Positions 1-9,940 of a DNA stretch of 64,000 bases are shown here, one piece after another; positions within the stretch are counted from its first letter, which is position 1; each line of letters opens with the position of its first letter. The DNA is from Methanobacterium_B sp963703015. Its GTDB lineage: Archaea; Methanobacteriota; Methanobacteria; Methanobacteriales; Methanobacteriaceae. The position numbers and the translations under genes were made by a program. The stretch lies in NCBI GenBank assembly GCA_963703015.1, contig OY969779.1, forward strand, positions 2,418,001 through 2,482,000, written 5' to 3'. The notes under the pieces are model-generated. The model made no database searches, had not been told where the DNA came from, and saw only the letters and a list, made by a program, of their open reading frames with translations.

Positions 1-175
1 TTACTAAGTTTAAGCAGTTATCAAAGAAAATAATACAATACATTAGTTGTTGGTGCTTTTATGCTTTTCAAAACTTTGAACTGAAAGCCATGAGGCTATT
101 ATGTAAACCACCCAATAAATTGACAAACATGGATTTAAAACAAAACTTAAATAGAATACACTTTATAGTAAAATT

Positions 176-243
176 GAGGGTGTTCTCCGTGGAACTCTTG
201 TTTTGGAACAATCAAATGATCACCTAACCTGGAGAACATCCTC
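176..243. repeat. 13-bp imperfect inverted repeat in a gene-free leader
   Basis: Arms at 176-188 (GAGGGTGTTCTCC) and 231-243 (GGAGAACATCCTC) are complementary at 12 of 13 positions around a 42-base loop. The rest of 1-354 is AT-rich and shows no convincing coding frame. The repeat may be a structured RNA, the end of a decayed small mobile element, or chance. Confidence 0.35.
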
Positions 244-354
244 AAACTCTAAAAATATATTTTTAATAACTCTCTTTTATTATATCTTTCAGAATCTTTC
301 CATTTACCAGATAAGTGATAATAACAGTCCTAAAGTTTTTTGGAATAAAATCAA

Positions 355-1074
355 TTAACTTAATTGGCTTGGTTTATTAATTTCATATTTAGAAATAAAT
401 TCCCTTGCGAGTTTCTTTGTTTTTGGACTAATACTGGTCAGTTGATCATTTAAAAATTTGTTAATTTCATTTTTATCCTTAATTTCTGTGTAAACTGTGT
501 CTAAAACCACTATTATATCTGATTTAAGTAATGCTAACTGTTTTTTAGTGTAATCACATAGATTATCTATATCCAACAGAATATTTATTATAACTTCTCG
601 ATACTCCTTTTTATTTTTAAGAATCATAGAAGTATTTTGAATGCAGTGTCTTGACGTCATGAACTTTGGATCATTTATACATTTTAAATAACCGTTTAAA
701 ATTGATGGAAATTTATTTTCGTTATCAACACTAGTTAAGTTAGCTATCAATGTTAAACCAAAATCACGGTGGTAAGAATTTTCATGATTAATCCAGGAAG
801 CGAAATCATCCCAATATTTATAGAATAATTCTGGTTTCTTTTGGCTTGCTCTGTTTATAATGTAATATGAATGATAGTATATCATTATTTTATGATCATT
901 CAACATTAACTGGATAATTTCTGCCCTTAGTTTAGAATCTTCTACAGTCATTATGGCATATTTATCCACATCAACATTTTCATGAGCAATTTCAGATAAT
1001 ATACTTTCATTTAAAACCACATTATTCACGTCCCAAACATATCCCACAACTATTTTCGAGTTAGTAATAAACAT
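355..1074 (-). CDS. HEAT-like helical repeat protein, function unknown
   Basis: A 239-residue soluble protein that looks all-helical, with irregular helical pairs of about 35 residues, such as the segment with FASWIN and FGLTLIANL and the following one with CIQNTSMIL. This pattern suggests a degenerate HEAT or ARM solenoid, a protein-binding scaffold. No signal peptide, membrane segment or catalytic motif is visible. The ATG at 1074 is preceded by GGAG four to five bases upstream, which supports the start. The gene stands alone; the next gene is on the other strand. Family assignment is inference from pattern only. Confidence 0.7.
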   Translation of the reverse strand: MFITNSKIVVGYVWDVNNVVLNESILSEIAHENVDVDKYAIMTVEDSKLRAEIIQLMLNDHKIMIYYHSYYIINRASQKKPELFYKYWDDFASWINHENSYHRDFGLTLIANLTSVDNENKFPSILNGYLKCINDPKFMTSRHCIQNTSMILKNKKEYREVIINILLDIDNLCDYTKKQLALLKSDIIVVLDTVYTEIKDKNEINKFLNDQLTSISPKTKKLAREFISKYEINKPSQLS

Positions 1075-1348
1075 TTGTCTCCAATGGATTAATAATTAGT
1101 TTACAGGTAACATCGAATTTATCCGTAACTAATAATAAATTCTATCAAATAATTCATACATATATTTCTTTAAACCATGATATAACGCAGTTCGTAAATT
1201 AACTGTTGTCATTTTATGTTAATGTTGTAAGTAAAATGAATTTAATTTCTTATTTTACCGCAATGTTTTGATTGAAAAGACATTTACTTAATTTTATTAG
1301 TTTTAAACACCATATTTTAATTAATAAAACTTGTTGGAGGGTTTAATT

Positions 1349-1741
1349 ATGAATAAACCAACTGAAAACACAGGTTCTAAGAATAAATCACTTCATAAAA
1401 AAGCTAAAGTAGATGGAGAAACAGCAGTTTTAGAAAAAATTAATGTCATGCCAGAACCGTACCAAACCATGGGTAAAAAGATTCATAAAATCATCAAAAC
1501 CACTGCACCGGAACTTTCACCCAGAACTTGGTATGGAATGCCGGCCTATTCCAAGGAGGGTCATGTGCTGTGTTTCTTTAGAAGTGGAGATAAATTCAAA
1601 GAAAGGTACATGACACTTGGCTTCAACGAATCTGCAAATCTAGATGAAGGTAACATGTGGCCAGTAGCCTTTGCATTGACGGAAATCACATCATCAGAAG
1701 AGAAAAGAATTGCAGAATTGGTAAAAAAAGCTTTGAAATAA
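1349..1741 (+). CDS. DUF1801 / YdhG-like small protein
   Basis: A 130-residue cytoplasmic protein. The central part, with TWYGMPAY, VLCFF and the C-terminal helix EEKRIAELVKKALK, matches the DUF1801 (YdhG-like) pattern, a small alpha/beta fold sometimes named an iron-chaperone-like domain; its biochemical role is not settled. The N-terminal 25 residues are basic and probably disordered. An upstream TTG at 1331 is open in frame, but GGAGG at 1336-1340 sits eight bases before the ATG at 1349, so the ATG is the start. It is a single-gene transcription unit. Confidence 0.75.
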   Translation: MNKPTENTGSKNKSLHKKAKVDGETAVLEKINVMPEPYQTMGKKIHKIIKTTAPELSPRTWYGMPAYSKEGHVLCFFRSGDKFKERYMTLGFNESANLDEGNMWPVAFALTEITSSEEKRIAELVKKALK

Positions 1742-1902
1742 AACCAGAATTATTTGAAAAAGCCCTAAAATCCCGGATTTAGTGGGTTAAACAATATAAA
1801 CAATCTCAAAATCATATAACAACTGCCTTTTCCTATCATTGTCGTTGCATTAGGATAGAAAATCTTTAAAAATTGATTTAAAGTGGGTTAGCTGGAGGTT
1901 AA

Positions 1903-2886
1903 ATGTTTAAAATTTGGAATCCCGAAATATTTCAGGGCCGAAATAAGAAAAAAGAATATTTTGAAGGTTGGTACTTCAAATCAGTTTCTAAAGACGAGCA
2001 AACAGCCTACGCAATAATTGTAGGAGTGTCAATAACCAAAATAACTAACAATTCTCATGCTTTTATAATGTTAATGGATGCTCGTAACCAAGTGTTGCAC
2101 TACTTCAGCTATCCAATATCGAGTTTCTGGGCAAATAAAGACAAATTTGAGATCAAAATTGGTAACAATTATTTTAGTTTGGACCATGTGATCCTTGATA
2201 TTGAGGACGGTGAAACAAGGGTTAAGGCAGAAATGGAATTTGAAAACATTATTCCATGGCCTGTCACCAGATTTTCACCGGGTGCAATGGGATTTTTTGC
2301 TTTCATCCCCTTTTTAGAATGTTATCATGGTGTTTTGAGTTTTAACCATTCGATAAAAGGATATGTGACTATAAATAATGATAAAATTGATTTTACAGGC
2401 GGTAAAGGTTATATTGAAAAGGATTGGGGTTCTTCAATGCCATCATCTTGGATATGGATGCAGACCAACCATTTTGATAAAGAGGGAATATCCCTATTTG
2501 TTTCCATAGCAAAGATTCCTTGGTTAGGCAGCTACTTCACAGGTTACATTTTTGGTTTTGTCTATGATGGAAAGATCTACAAATTTACGACCTACAATCG
2601 GGCTAAGATAGAAAGACTAAATGTCACAGATACAGATATCGAAATAAAAATCTCCGATAAAAATTATACACTCCAAATAAACGCCCTACGTTCAGAAGGA
2701 GTGGATCTTCCAGCTCCAAAGTTGGGTGAAATGACAAGCAAAGTTAACGAATCCCTCAGATCCAAAATAAATATAAAACTCTACAAAAAAGAAAAAAATA
2801 GAAATAAATTACTGTATCAAGGAACAGGAAGAAATGCGGGTTTGGAATTTGTTGGGGATTTAGATGAACTACTTAAGGGTTTTTAA
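1903..2886 (+). CDS. tocopherol cyclase-like protein
   Basis: A 327-residue protein resembling the tocopherol cyclase (plant VTE1) family: an N-terminal KKEYFEGWYFK segment, then a central GGKGYIEKDWGSSMP block followed by WIWMQTNHF, which are hallmark positions of this lipocalin-like fold. In plants the enzyme closes the chromanol ring. Methanogens do not make tocopherol, so the substrate here is unknown and could be another isoprenoid or lipid. GGAGG at 1894-1898 supports the ATG. Its last bases overlap the end of the convergent CPBP protease gene by 4 bp. Confidence 0.75.
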   Translation: MFKIWNPEIFQGRNKKKEYFEGWYFKSVSKDEQTAYAIIVGVSITKITNNSHAFIMLMDARNQVLHYFSYPISSFWANKDKFEIKIGNNYFSLDHVILDIEDGETRVKAEMEFENIIPWPVTRFSPGAMGFFAFIPFLECYHGVLSFNHSIKGYVTINNDKIDFTGGKGYIEKDWGSSMPSSWIWMQTNHFDKEGISLFVSIAKIPWLGSYFTGYIFGFVYDGKIYKFTTYNRAKIERLNVTDTDIEIKISDKNYTLQINALRSEGVDLPAPKLGEMTSKVNESLRSKINIKLYKKEKNRNKLLYQGTGRNAGLEFVGDLDELLKGF

Positions 2887-3719
2887 GAGGATAGTTTCTC
2901 AGACACTTTTGATTTGGATTTTTCAACATTAAAATTCCTTACTGCGAGTATCAATAATAAATATGTGGAATAAATAGCCACAATTCCAATTATTTGGAGT
3001 GGATTAAATTTTCCTGTGCTAGTTGTGATGAGTTCTCCTACAAAGTCGAATCCTTGTGTAAATAGTGAAAAATCCCATAATGCATGAACGATCATTGGCA
3101 CAATCAAAAAACCGGTTTTACGAAATATTGTGTAGAAAACACCACCTAATAAGCCGGCCATAAACATCTGTTCGATGGTTAATCCTAAAGCTTGGCCATT
3201 AATGAAGTTAATTCCATGTACAAAACCAAAAACTATCATAACAATATAAAAAACCTTGACCTCTGAAAACCCTGAACCTCGAGCACCACAAATAAGCAAA
3301 CCTCTTGTTAACAGCTCTTCGGAATATCCAACCAAAATTGTTGCCATTAGAGTGACTAAGATGTAGGTGGAGCTCAATGAACTTATGTGGCCAACCAAGA
3401 AATTCATTGATATTGCAACTATGAACAGCACCAAAAATATGTGCATCCAACCATGATCCTTAATATGGTATTTATCCCTCCATAAATCCTTCCACCATCC
3501 AGACCATAATGCTATTGAAGTTAAAATAACAGAACCTATAACTATGGGTATTAAAACCCCCATAAACATGTTGTTTATTGATTTGGAAAATTCTGTGTAT
3601 GGAACTCCCATAAACATTTCTATTACAACTAATATGGCGGCATAAACGATCACAATCAACAAAGCATTTAACAAGGTTGGTTTTAACCTATATTTTCCAG
3701 CAGATACTTCAGTTTTCAT
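2883..3719 (-). CDS. CPBP-family intramembrane glutamic endopeptidase
   Basis: A 278-residue integral membrane protein with about eight hydrophobic segments. It carries the three CPBP (Abi/CAAX protease) signatures: EELLTRG with the catalytic glutamate pair and arginine, FGFVHG with the first histidine, and HALWD with the second. The family cleaves prenylated peptides in eukaryotes and is linked to bacteriocin immunity or unknown processing in prokaryotes; the archaeal substrate is unknown. A GGAAG-like SD precedes the ATG. It converges on the tocopherol-cyclase-like gene with a 4-bp overlap of their ends. Confidence 0.85.
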   Translation of the reverse strand: MKTEVSAGKYRLKPTLLNALLIVIVYAAILVVIEMFMGVPYTEFSKSINNMFMGVLIPIVIGSVILTSIALWSGWWKDLWRDKYHIKDHGWMHIFLVLFIVAISMNFLVGHISSLSSTYILVTLMATILVGYSEELLTRGLLICGARGSGFSEVKVFYIVMIVFGFVHGINFINGQALGLTIEQMFMAGLLGGVFYTIFRKTGFLIVPMIVHALWDFSLFTQGFDFVGELITTSTGKFNPLQIIGIVAIYSTYLLLILAVRNFNVEKSKSKVSEKLSS

Positions 3720-3757
3720 AGATGCTTCCTAATTATTTTATATTTACAAAATAATGT

Positions 3758-4087
3758 TCAATTCACTAGTCTTTCAAATGATAGTATAAATTTATCACAC
3801 ACGTGTTTTTCATCAATTTTTATTTCAAAAAATTTACAATCTGCTGAGGTACCATCAAAATATTCCATATGACAATATTTACAATTCATACAGTTAAAAG
3901 AAGAGTTTACAATTCTATAATTGTAATTTATCGATGCTTGTTCCCCTTTAAAATGTGGAATTCCAATTAAACCAAAAATAATCATTACAACTCCAACTAA
4001 AGCAGAAATGGGGAATAATTTTACTATAGAAATCAAAAAACAGATAATCCCTGCAACTAAAACAATTATATCCCATTTATTTTTCAT
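3758..4087 (-). CDS. small two-TM protein with cysteine cluster
   Basis: A 109-residue protein with two closely spaced N-terminal transmembrane helices (about residues 7-25 and 29-45), then a soluble tail with CMNCKYC and two more cysteines (ADCKF, HVCDK). This could bind zinc or a metal cluster beside the membrane. I do not recognise a family. It lies 38 bases upstream of the CPBP protease gene on the same strand and could be cotranscribed with it. Confidence 0.6.
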   Translation of the reverse strand: MKNKWDIIVLVAGIICFLISIVKLFPISALVGVVMIIFGLIGIPHFKGEQASINYNYRIVNSSFNCMNCKYCHMEYFDGTSADCKFFEIKIDEKHVCDKFILSFERLVN

Positions 4088-4426
4088 TTTATCATTTTGG
4101 TATATATTTTCAAAAATTAAATATCTTCAATTTAATTCTGAACATTATTTTAAATCAAATTTCTTGAATAAAATAATGTGAATGATCTCCAAGATAAGAA
4201 TTAATGATTCATTCTTAATAATCTTTTTGATTATTCTAATGAATCAGCTAAATAACTAATATCCGGCTCTGAAAAAGCAAGATTACAATCAAGACGCCTT
4301 ACACATGATATTTACTATATATAAAAAAACCTCAACTTCAAATAAAAAAAATCATAGTTTCTACAAAGGCAAAAATAATATAAATTGTTACTCATTGACT
4401 ACTTTAAAAAAAAGATTTTGAAAAAT
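4088..4426. other. gene-free AT-rich spacer
   Basis: No ORF with a plausible SD or protein-like composition was seen on either strand. The stretch is AT-rich, with poly-A runs near 4322-4350. Confidence 0.5.
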
Positions 4427-5056
4427 TCATAGTGGTCCAAATACTTTCATTTTCACATTTATCTTGGAATAGGTATCGTTCATTGTTTTCCAACTTATTG
4501 ATGTTCCATTACTGATAATCCCATCACATATAAACCATGCACCAAACATGTTGATCTCTAAAAGTGTTATTCCCTTTCCAGTGGCATATGATGGTTTCCA
4601 ATACCCTTGGGCATTCCAGTAGTACCAGTCTTTATGACAAACTATGAAGTTATCGAATGGTCTTTGAACAAAAAATTTTTCTCCTTGTACAACTTCAATT
4701 GATCCAGGATAGATATAACCATCATATTTATTATTGGTACTTGTTATCTGTCCTTCTGGAACTGCAGGAGGTTTGTACTTACTAGTTCCTTCTCCGGAAG
4801 TTTGTGTCGTCTTATCAGCAATTCTACCTTTATTTTGCACAGTTTTAGTTGTATTAAGAGATGTTGCTTTAGGATCATTAACTGTTTTAGTATTGCACAC
4901 TAAACAATGTCCATTCCAATTATTAGCATGAATGGTTACATAGTTAGTGTCAACATGAGTGGCTGTTGATGGGCTAACACTCAAACTAAAAACAAATAAA
5001 ACACCTAGAAATAATAAGCCGGGCTTAAAATTTCCAATTTTTTTATAATCTTTCAA
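4427..5056 (-). CDS. secreted protein of unknown function
   Basis: A 209-residue protein with an N-terminal signal peptide: basic MKDYKK, hydrophobic core LLFLGVLFVFSLSVS and a likely cleavage near STATH. The mature part has a CLVC motif, a Thr/Ser/Lys-rich linker (about residues 60-95) and an aromatic-rich C-terminal domain (DWYYWNAQGYW) that resembles a beta-sandwich. It starts with TTG at 5056; GGGAGG eight bases upstream supports this. Probably an exported surface protein. No family recognised. Confidence 0.65.
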   Translation of the reverse strand: MKDYKKIGNFKPGLLFLGVLFVFSLSVSPSTATHVDTNYVTIHANNWNGHCLVCNTKTVNDPKATSLNTTKTVQNKGRIADKTTQTSGEGTSKYKPPAVPEGQITSTNNKYDGYIYPGSIEVVQGEKFFVQRPFDNFIVCHKDWYYWNAQGYWKPSYATGKGITLLEINMFGAWFICDGIISNGTSISWKTMNDTYSKINVKMKVFGPL

Positions 5057-5184
5057 CTTGCAATCCTCCCAAATATATAATTGTAATATGTTTATATGTG
5101 AAAGTATTAGTATAAATATTCATATACCATAACTTTTAATTTATAAATGAAATTCAATATATGCTTAATAATTGGTAGTGGATA

Positions 5185-5607
5185 ATGTACAACGAACAAA
5201 AAAAGAGCATTTTGAAAATTATTCCTGTAATTCTATGGACTATAATTTTAGTGTCAAATATTTCAACAGTTGCAGCTTTAAATACAGAAATGGATCCTAT
5301 ATCTCCTATTAACTGTAAACAAGGTGATATGGTAGAAATTACAGCTCAACTATGGATTAAGGGTCAATTTTGGAATAATCCTTTGAATGGAGAGGAAGTA
5401 ACTTTCTGTATCTACGATACAAACCTAAAAATTTTATTCTATGAAACTACTAAAACAAATCTGATCACTGGTAGAGCCTGGGTTGAAGTTAATACCAAAA
5501 ATTTTGAACCAGGAAATTATTTATTATCAGTGTATTATTTGGGGAATACTGGCTTACTAAACTTTGATCCTTGTGGAACAGACTCAAAATTTAGTGTGAA
5601 TGCATAG
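5185..5607 (+). CDS. secreted Ig-like domain protein
   Basis: A 140-residue protein with a basic N-terminus, a hydrophobic segment at about residues 10-31 (signal peptide or anchor), and one domain with alternating beta pattern (EITAQLW, EVTFCIYD, WVEVNTKNFEPGNYLLSVYY) typical of a bacterial or archaeal Ig-like fold. It is divergent from the other secreted-protein gene with about 130 bases between them, so the two could share a regulatory region. Exact function unknown. Confidence 0.6.
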   Translation: MYNEQKKSILKIIPVILWTIILVSNISTVAALNTEMDPISPINCKQGDMVEITAQLWIKGQFWNNPLNGEEVTFCIYDTNLKILFYETTKTNLITGRAWVEVNTKNFEPGNYLLSVYYLGNTGLLNFDPCGTDSKFSVNA

Positions 5608-6111
5608 GACCAAGTTACCCCTAAATTGTATTTAATTTTAAAAAAATAATATTTCCAATCATAAACATTATCTTTCATTGAGATGGTATATCACAGGTAT
5701 TGACTAATTTTCAAAATATAATTCAAAAATAATTATGAAAGATTAATGTCAATCAATTTCATTAATTTTCATAGCACTAGAAAATTCCCTATTCAAAAAC
5801 TGAGTGATCAAAAATTTTTAACTAGACTTATAAAAATCTAGAGATCCACCTAAATACACGAAGCCATCTATACTGGTAAGTTCATTTATGTATATTTCTA
5901 AGAATAATATAATATGTAAGAATATTTGATTAGTAATAACTCAAAAAACAGAATATATTTCGAAATTGGTTCTATTCATTTTCAACTAAAACAGAAAATA
6001 GTTATTTATAAAATATACATATTCAAAATTCAATATTAAATATTGAGTAATAATTATTATTAATTAAAAAAAGCTTTTAAGAATATTTTTATCATTTATT
6101 GTGGAAGGTTA
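5608..6111. other. gene-free AT-rich spacer
   Basis: About 500 bases between two genes. No ORF, RNA gene or clear repeat was seen. Confidence 0.5.
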
Positions 6112-6510
6112 TTAATCTGCCATGGCATCTTCAATTGATTTTGTCAATAATTTAGTGTTCAGTTCATCCTTAACAATATAATTTTTTGCACCCCTTCCAA
6201 CTGTACCCATTTCAAATACATCTTCTTTGAAACCTGTAAGCACAATAATTGGAATGTCTGGAGCATTGTATTTCATGATATCAAAGGTTTCCATACCCTC
6301 ACTGTCAGGTAGCCCAAGGTCTAATAACATCACATCAAACTTTTCTTTAATAAACATTTTAATGCCATCATCCAGTCTTTTACTATGAACCAAATCATAG
6401 TTATGTGTATCATCCAAACTCAACATTTCCTGAATCAGCCTAGCATCTCCAGGATTATCTTCAACTAGTAAAACCTTTATGACATTAGTTTGGTTGCTAA
6501 TTAAAAACAC
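6112..6510 (-). CDS. single-domain response regulator (REC only)
   Basis: A CheY-like receiver of about 130 residues. The acidic pocket is VEDN, the phospho-acceptor Asp lies in LLDLGLPD, the switch Thr in VLTG and the conserved Lys in IVKDE. There is no output domain, so it would act by protein interaction in a phosphorelay; no kinase gene is adjacent. Start choice is odd: the GTG at 6510 lies inside the SD GAGGTG (6513-6508), whereas six bases after that SD comes an in-frame ATT (6501-6499) giving a protein starting (M)SNQTN. An ATT start is inferred from spacing only. Confidence 0.85.
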   Translation of the reverse strand: MFLISNQTNVIKVLLVEDNPGDARLIQEMLSLDDTHNYDLVHSKRLDDGIKMFIKEKFDVMLLDLGLPDSEGMETFDIMKYNAPDIPIIVLTGFKEDVFEMGTVGRGAKNYIVKDELNTKLLTKSIEDAMAD

Positions 6511-6732
6511 CTCATGTATTATCTACTGTGATGATGAGTAATATAATTAACGTTTATAAATTAAAAAAAATTTTAACCTCAATTAGAAATAATATGGTCT
6601 TAAATGTACTGTAATGGTCCTAATATTGTTATTTCAAGAACATTTGAAAATATATCAGCATGGAATAACTGTTTAAGTAATATAAAAAAATTTAAAAATA
6701 TAAAAAGAGACAGAAATTCAAGTTTTTAGGTA

Positions 6733-7218
6733 CTATTCTAGGTGTTGGTCTTCGAACTTTCTGATCCACCAAAGTTCCTTTAAAATTTTATCGCCATGTC
6801 CCTTTGGGTTTCCAGTGATTTCTTTAAGTCTTTCCTCGGTTACATGGTCAAGTAAATCTTCCCACTCAGCAAAATTATTGTATATGTCCTTTTTAACTCC
6901 GTAAACTTCGATTTCAAATGATTCAAGAACATCGTCTATGTCGTCTCCAACATTTAATCTGAAAATATGTTCATTAATAACCCGGGGCATGGAATCAACC
7001 ACTTTTATCTGGGTCAAAATATAAGCTTCATTTGCATCATTAAAACTCATAAATTCCATTTCTTTGAACTCATCAAGAAAATTCTGACTATTTCCATTAT
7101 TTTCAGATGAATAATATTTTCCAAGTTCTTTTAGAAGCTCAGGTCGGGATTTTTCCAGTGCTAACTTGTAAGAAAGAAGTTTTTCTATTATATCTATCCT
7201 CTCTTGATCATCTGTCAT
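6733..7218 (-). CDS. conserved acidic protein of unknown function
   Basis: An acidic helical protein of 161 residues, with no signal peptide or membrane segment. I do not recognise the family. An upstream GTG at 7230 is open, but AGGTGGAT lies just before the ATG at 7218, so that start is preferred. It lies about 50 bases downstream of pheS on the same strand and may be cotranscribed with it. Confidence 0.6.
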   Translation of the reverse strand: MTDDQERIDIIEKLLSYKLALEKSRPELLKELGKYYSSENNGNSQNFLDEFKEMEFMSFNDANEAYILTQIKVVDSMPRVINEHIFRLNVGDDIDDVLESFEIEVYGVKKDIYNNFAEWEDLLDHVTEERLKEITGNPKGHGDKILKELWWIRKFEDQHLE

Positions 7219-7268
7219 ATTAAAATCCACCTGAATTAACTTAAACAGGTTCCGAAGATTTCCTAGAT

Positions 7269-8837
7269 TTATTTGAGTTTAACACCATCAGACACTGGCA
7301 GATCTCTAAGCCAACCTATATCACTCTTATAAAGCATACGAATATCGCTTATTCCAAGTTTTAACATGGCAAGTCTCTCTATTCCAAGACCAAATGCTAA
7401 AACTGGTGTTTCAACTCCTAAAGGTTCTAAAACTTCGGGTCTAAACATTCCAGACCCTCCTAGTTCTATCCAGCTCTCCTTTTGAGGTAGGTATATTTCA
7501 CATTCTGTGGATAAATAAGTGTATGGGAAGTAAGCTGGTCTGAACCTTACTTTAAATCCTAATTTGTGGTAAAATTCCTCAATAATACCAAGTAGATTTT
7601 TGTAGTTAATATCCTCTGCAGCTACAATTCCTTCTACCTGATGAAATTCTGGTAGATGTTTGTAGGTTATGGTTTCCCTTCTGAAAACTCTTCCCACTGA
7701 AAACATTTTAAGTGGAGGTTCATATTCTTCTAAAAATCTTGCAGATACACAGGTAGTATGGGTACGAAGTACGGATTGTTTGGCAACCTCACGATCCCAC
7801 AGGTAGTTCCATCCTTCAGATCCTGTGTTACCACCATGTTCATGCACATCTTTGACCCTGTTTACAATATCATCGTCTGGCAACTTCGAGTACTGTGGAT
7901 TTTTGATGTAAAATGTATCCTGCATTTCCCTAGCAGCATGATCCTGCGGCTGGAATAAACAGTCAAAATTCCAGAAGGCAGATTCAAGAATGTTTCCATT
8001 GGATTCTGTGAACCCCATGTTCAAGAATACATTTCTTATCTCCTCAATTATCCTTGTTAAAGGATGGATCTTTCCCGGAAAAGTTTCTGGATGTTCAGCA
8101 TTAATATCGTAACTTCTAAATTTCAAAGATTTCCATGAACCTGTTTTAAGCTGTTCATGTGTGAGCTGTGAAACAGTGTATGTTAGGTCTATTCCTTTAT
8201 TTATCACGGCCTTTCCATTATCAGTAACCTTCAGTAAATACTGACTGTCCTTTTTAACATTAATTATTCCCTTTCTTTGTTTTAATAAGTTGAATCCCAA
8301 GTTGAAACTGTCTTTAATAATTTTAGTGGGATCCATTAAAATTTTCTGGGCATCCAATAATTTATCCAACACCTGTTCATCATCAGACTGGGTGTTTAAG
8401 GAATTCAAACCTTCAGGAGTGATCTCCACGATTCCCTGGTTAATTTTTGCCCACTTTTTCCTGACAAGCCAACCAATAGCAATTTTAACTTCTGAAGGTT
8501 CTAAATTGGTTTTTTGACTTATATCCTTCATAGGTATTAATTTATTCTCACCTAAAGATTTTAACAGTTTTCTTTCAGGCAAACCTTCTTGAGCGTACTG
8601 TTTACCATCATCTGTTAATGAAACCACATTTTTTTCATCCTTTTGAACTTCTATGAGGCCCCTAGATTCAAGTATACCTGCTGCACTCATAACAGCTTTG
8701 ATATTCATTTTCTGGGTTTCCACAATTTCTTCGGGAATGGCTTCTAAACCAGCAGACTCGAGTCCCTTTAAAACCTTCTTTTCGTTGATGTGTAATTCAT
8801 CAATAACCTTATCAATTTTATCTGCATTCATTTTCAT
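7269..8837 (-). CDS. pheS: phenylalanyl-tRNA synthetase alpha subunit
   Basis: Catalytic subunit of the heterotetrameric PheRS, which charges tRNA-Phe. The 522 residues match the archaeal length, longer than bacterial PheS because of N-terminal winged-helix DNA/tRNA-binding-like repeats (about residues 1-215, with LTDDGK and ITPEGL wings). Class II core: motif 2 is VFRRETITYKHLPEFHQ and motif 3 is GLGIERLAMLKLGISDIR. GGGATG precedes the ATG; an ATG two codons later is an alternative. The beta subunit gene pheT is not in this window. A small unknown gene follows on the same strand. Confidence 0.97.
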   Translation of the reverse strand: MKMNADKIDKVIDELHINEKKVLKGLESAGLEAIPEEIVETQKMNIKAVMSAAGILESRGLIEVQKDEKNVVSLTDDGKQYAQEGLPERKLLKSLGENKLIPMKDISQKTNLEPSEVKIAIGWLVRKKWAKINQGIVEITPEGLNSLNTQSDDEQVLDKLLDAQKILMDPTKIIKDSFNLGFNLLKQRKGIINVKKDSQYLLKVTDNGKAVINKGIDLTYTVSQLTHEQLKTGSWKSLKFRSYDINAEHPETFPGKIHPLTRIIEEIRNVFLNMGFTESNGNILESAFWNFDCLFQPQDHAAREMQDTFYIKNPQYSKLPDDDIVNRVKDVHEHGGNTGSEGWNYLWDREVAKQSVLRTHTTCVSARFLEEYEPPLKMFSVGRVFRRETITYKHLPEFHQVEGIVAAEDINYKNLLGIIEEFYHKLGFKVRFRPAYFPYTYLSTECEIYLPQKESWIELGGSGMFRPEVLEPLGVETPVLAFGLGIERLAMLKLGISDIRMLYKSDIGWLRDLPVSDGVKLK

Positions 8838-8890
8838 TACATCCCTTAATAAACCTAAAAATTATAAATCCTATAAAAAAATTATGATAA

Positions 8891-9808
8891 TCAATTAAAA
8901 TTCGTTTTATATTCATCCAGAAGAGCAACCATAACTGATGATGCAGTTAGATCTGCTGTTGTTCCGGGATTTAACTTCTTTTTAACCAGATCATTATCGA
9001 AGTCCATAAGCATATCCATGCCCCTATCAGTCAATGCTCCACCTTCCTTAATAATCAGACTGGCATCTACTGAAACTTCTTGTGCAGTTTCAACCCCATA
9101 TTTCCGTGCTATCAAAGTGTCGGGATATATGGAAAGTATGGTTAAAAAGGTCTGGATAGTGGCTTTATTAATACCATGATCCTTTTTAACTTCCTTAAAT
9201 GTAGGATAACCCAATTCAAATGTGATTGGCATGGTTCTGGTAATTTCATTTGCAAGCATGTCCCATTGGGAAGATAGATCCAAAACATCGTACATGTTGA
9301 TGTTCTTTTCTACGAGTTCATTTTTAGCATTTTCATTTGAAACATCTAAATCATCCTGAAATCCCATTCCACCTGCTTCAGCTAAATTTATTGCTTCATA
9401 AAGATTAACTGCATCGTATGGAGTAGTTGCCCTTAATATTTCATCAATGTTGTAGGGCAGTTCATCTATTTCGTCACTCATTCCAGCAGCAGCACAGATG
9501 GGAGTAAGCAGCATTATAATGCCTAAATTGGTGTTATTCTTTATCCATTTATCAGTTTCAACCACAGCTTCTTTAATGAGTTTTCCCACTTCGATCTTGG
9601 ACATTTCTCTGGAATTTGAACCATGACTTTGACCCAGTTTTGCAGCTTTTTTCATGGTATTTCCAATCACAACTCCGCTGATTAAAAAGTCTTCAAATAC
9701 CATATCTGTAAAATCTTGTGTTCTGTGCACATTTCCAGGCTTAGGATAGCCACTAACTTCTAACACCGATGCTATTTGGGCAGTTTTTGCAATGAAATCA
9801 GGATCCAA
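8891..9808 (-). CDS. CitG-like triphosphoribosyl-dephospho-CoA synthase family protein
   Basis: A 305-residue protein of the CitG/MdcB family. Visible signatures are GYPKPGNVHR near the N-terminus, LLTPICAAAG, the YDAVNLYEAI segment, and the C-terminal LNPGTTADLTAS motif. In bacteria this family makes the prosthetic group of citrate or malonate lyase from ATP and dephospho-CoA. Methanogens lack those lyases, so the true substrate is unresolved. The start is TTG at 9808 with GGAG upstream. It is followed closely by pheS on the same strand. Confidence 0.85.
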   Translation of the reverse strand: MDPDFIAKTAQIASVLEVSGYPKPGNVHRTQDFTDMVFEDFLISGVVIGNTMKKAAKLGQSHGSNSREMSKIEVGKLIKEAVVETDKWIKNNTNLGIIMLLTPICAAAGMSDEIDELPYNIDEILRATTPYDAVNLYEAINLAEAGGMGFQDDLDVSNENAKNELVEKNINMYDVLDLSSQWDMLANEITRTMPITFELGYPTFKEVKKDHGINKATIQTFLTILSIYPDTLIARKYGVETAQEVSVDASLIIKEGGALTDRGMDMLMDFDNDLVKKKLNPGTTADLTASSVMVALLDEYKTNFN

Positions 9809-9940
9809 ATTAATAACTCCTTTTTTGATCTATAATATTTCTAAATTGATATATTGAATTTTTTCCATATAATAGTTTTATAGAAAAATTGCATTGATGG
9901 ATTGGAAGTTGTCTAATAAAACCATTTTAGTGAGTGTCAA

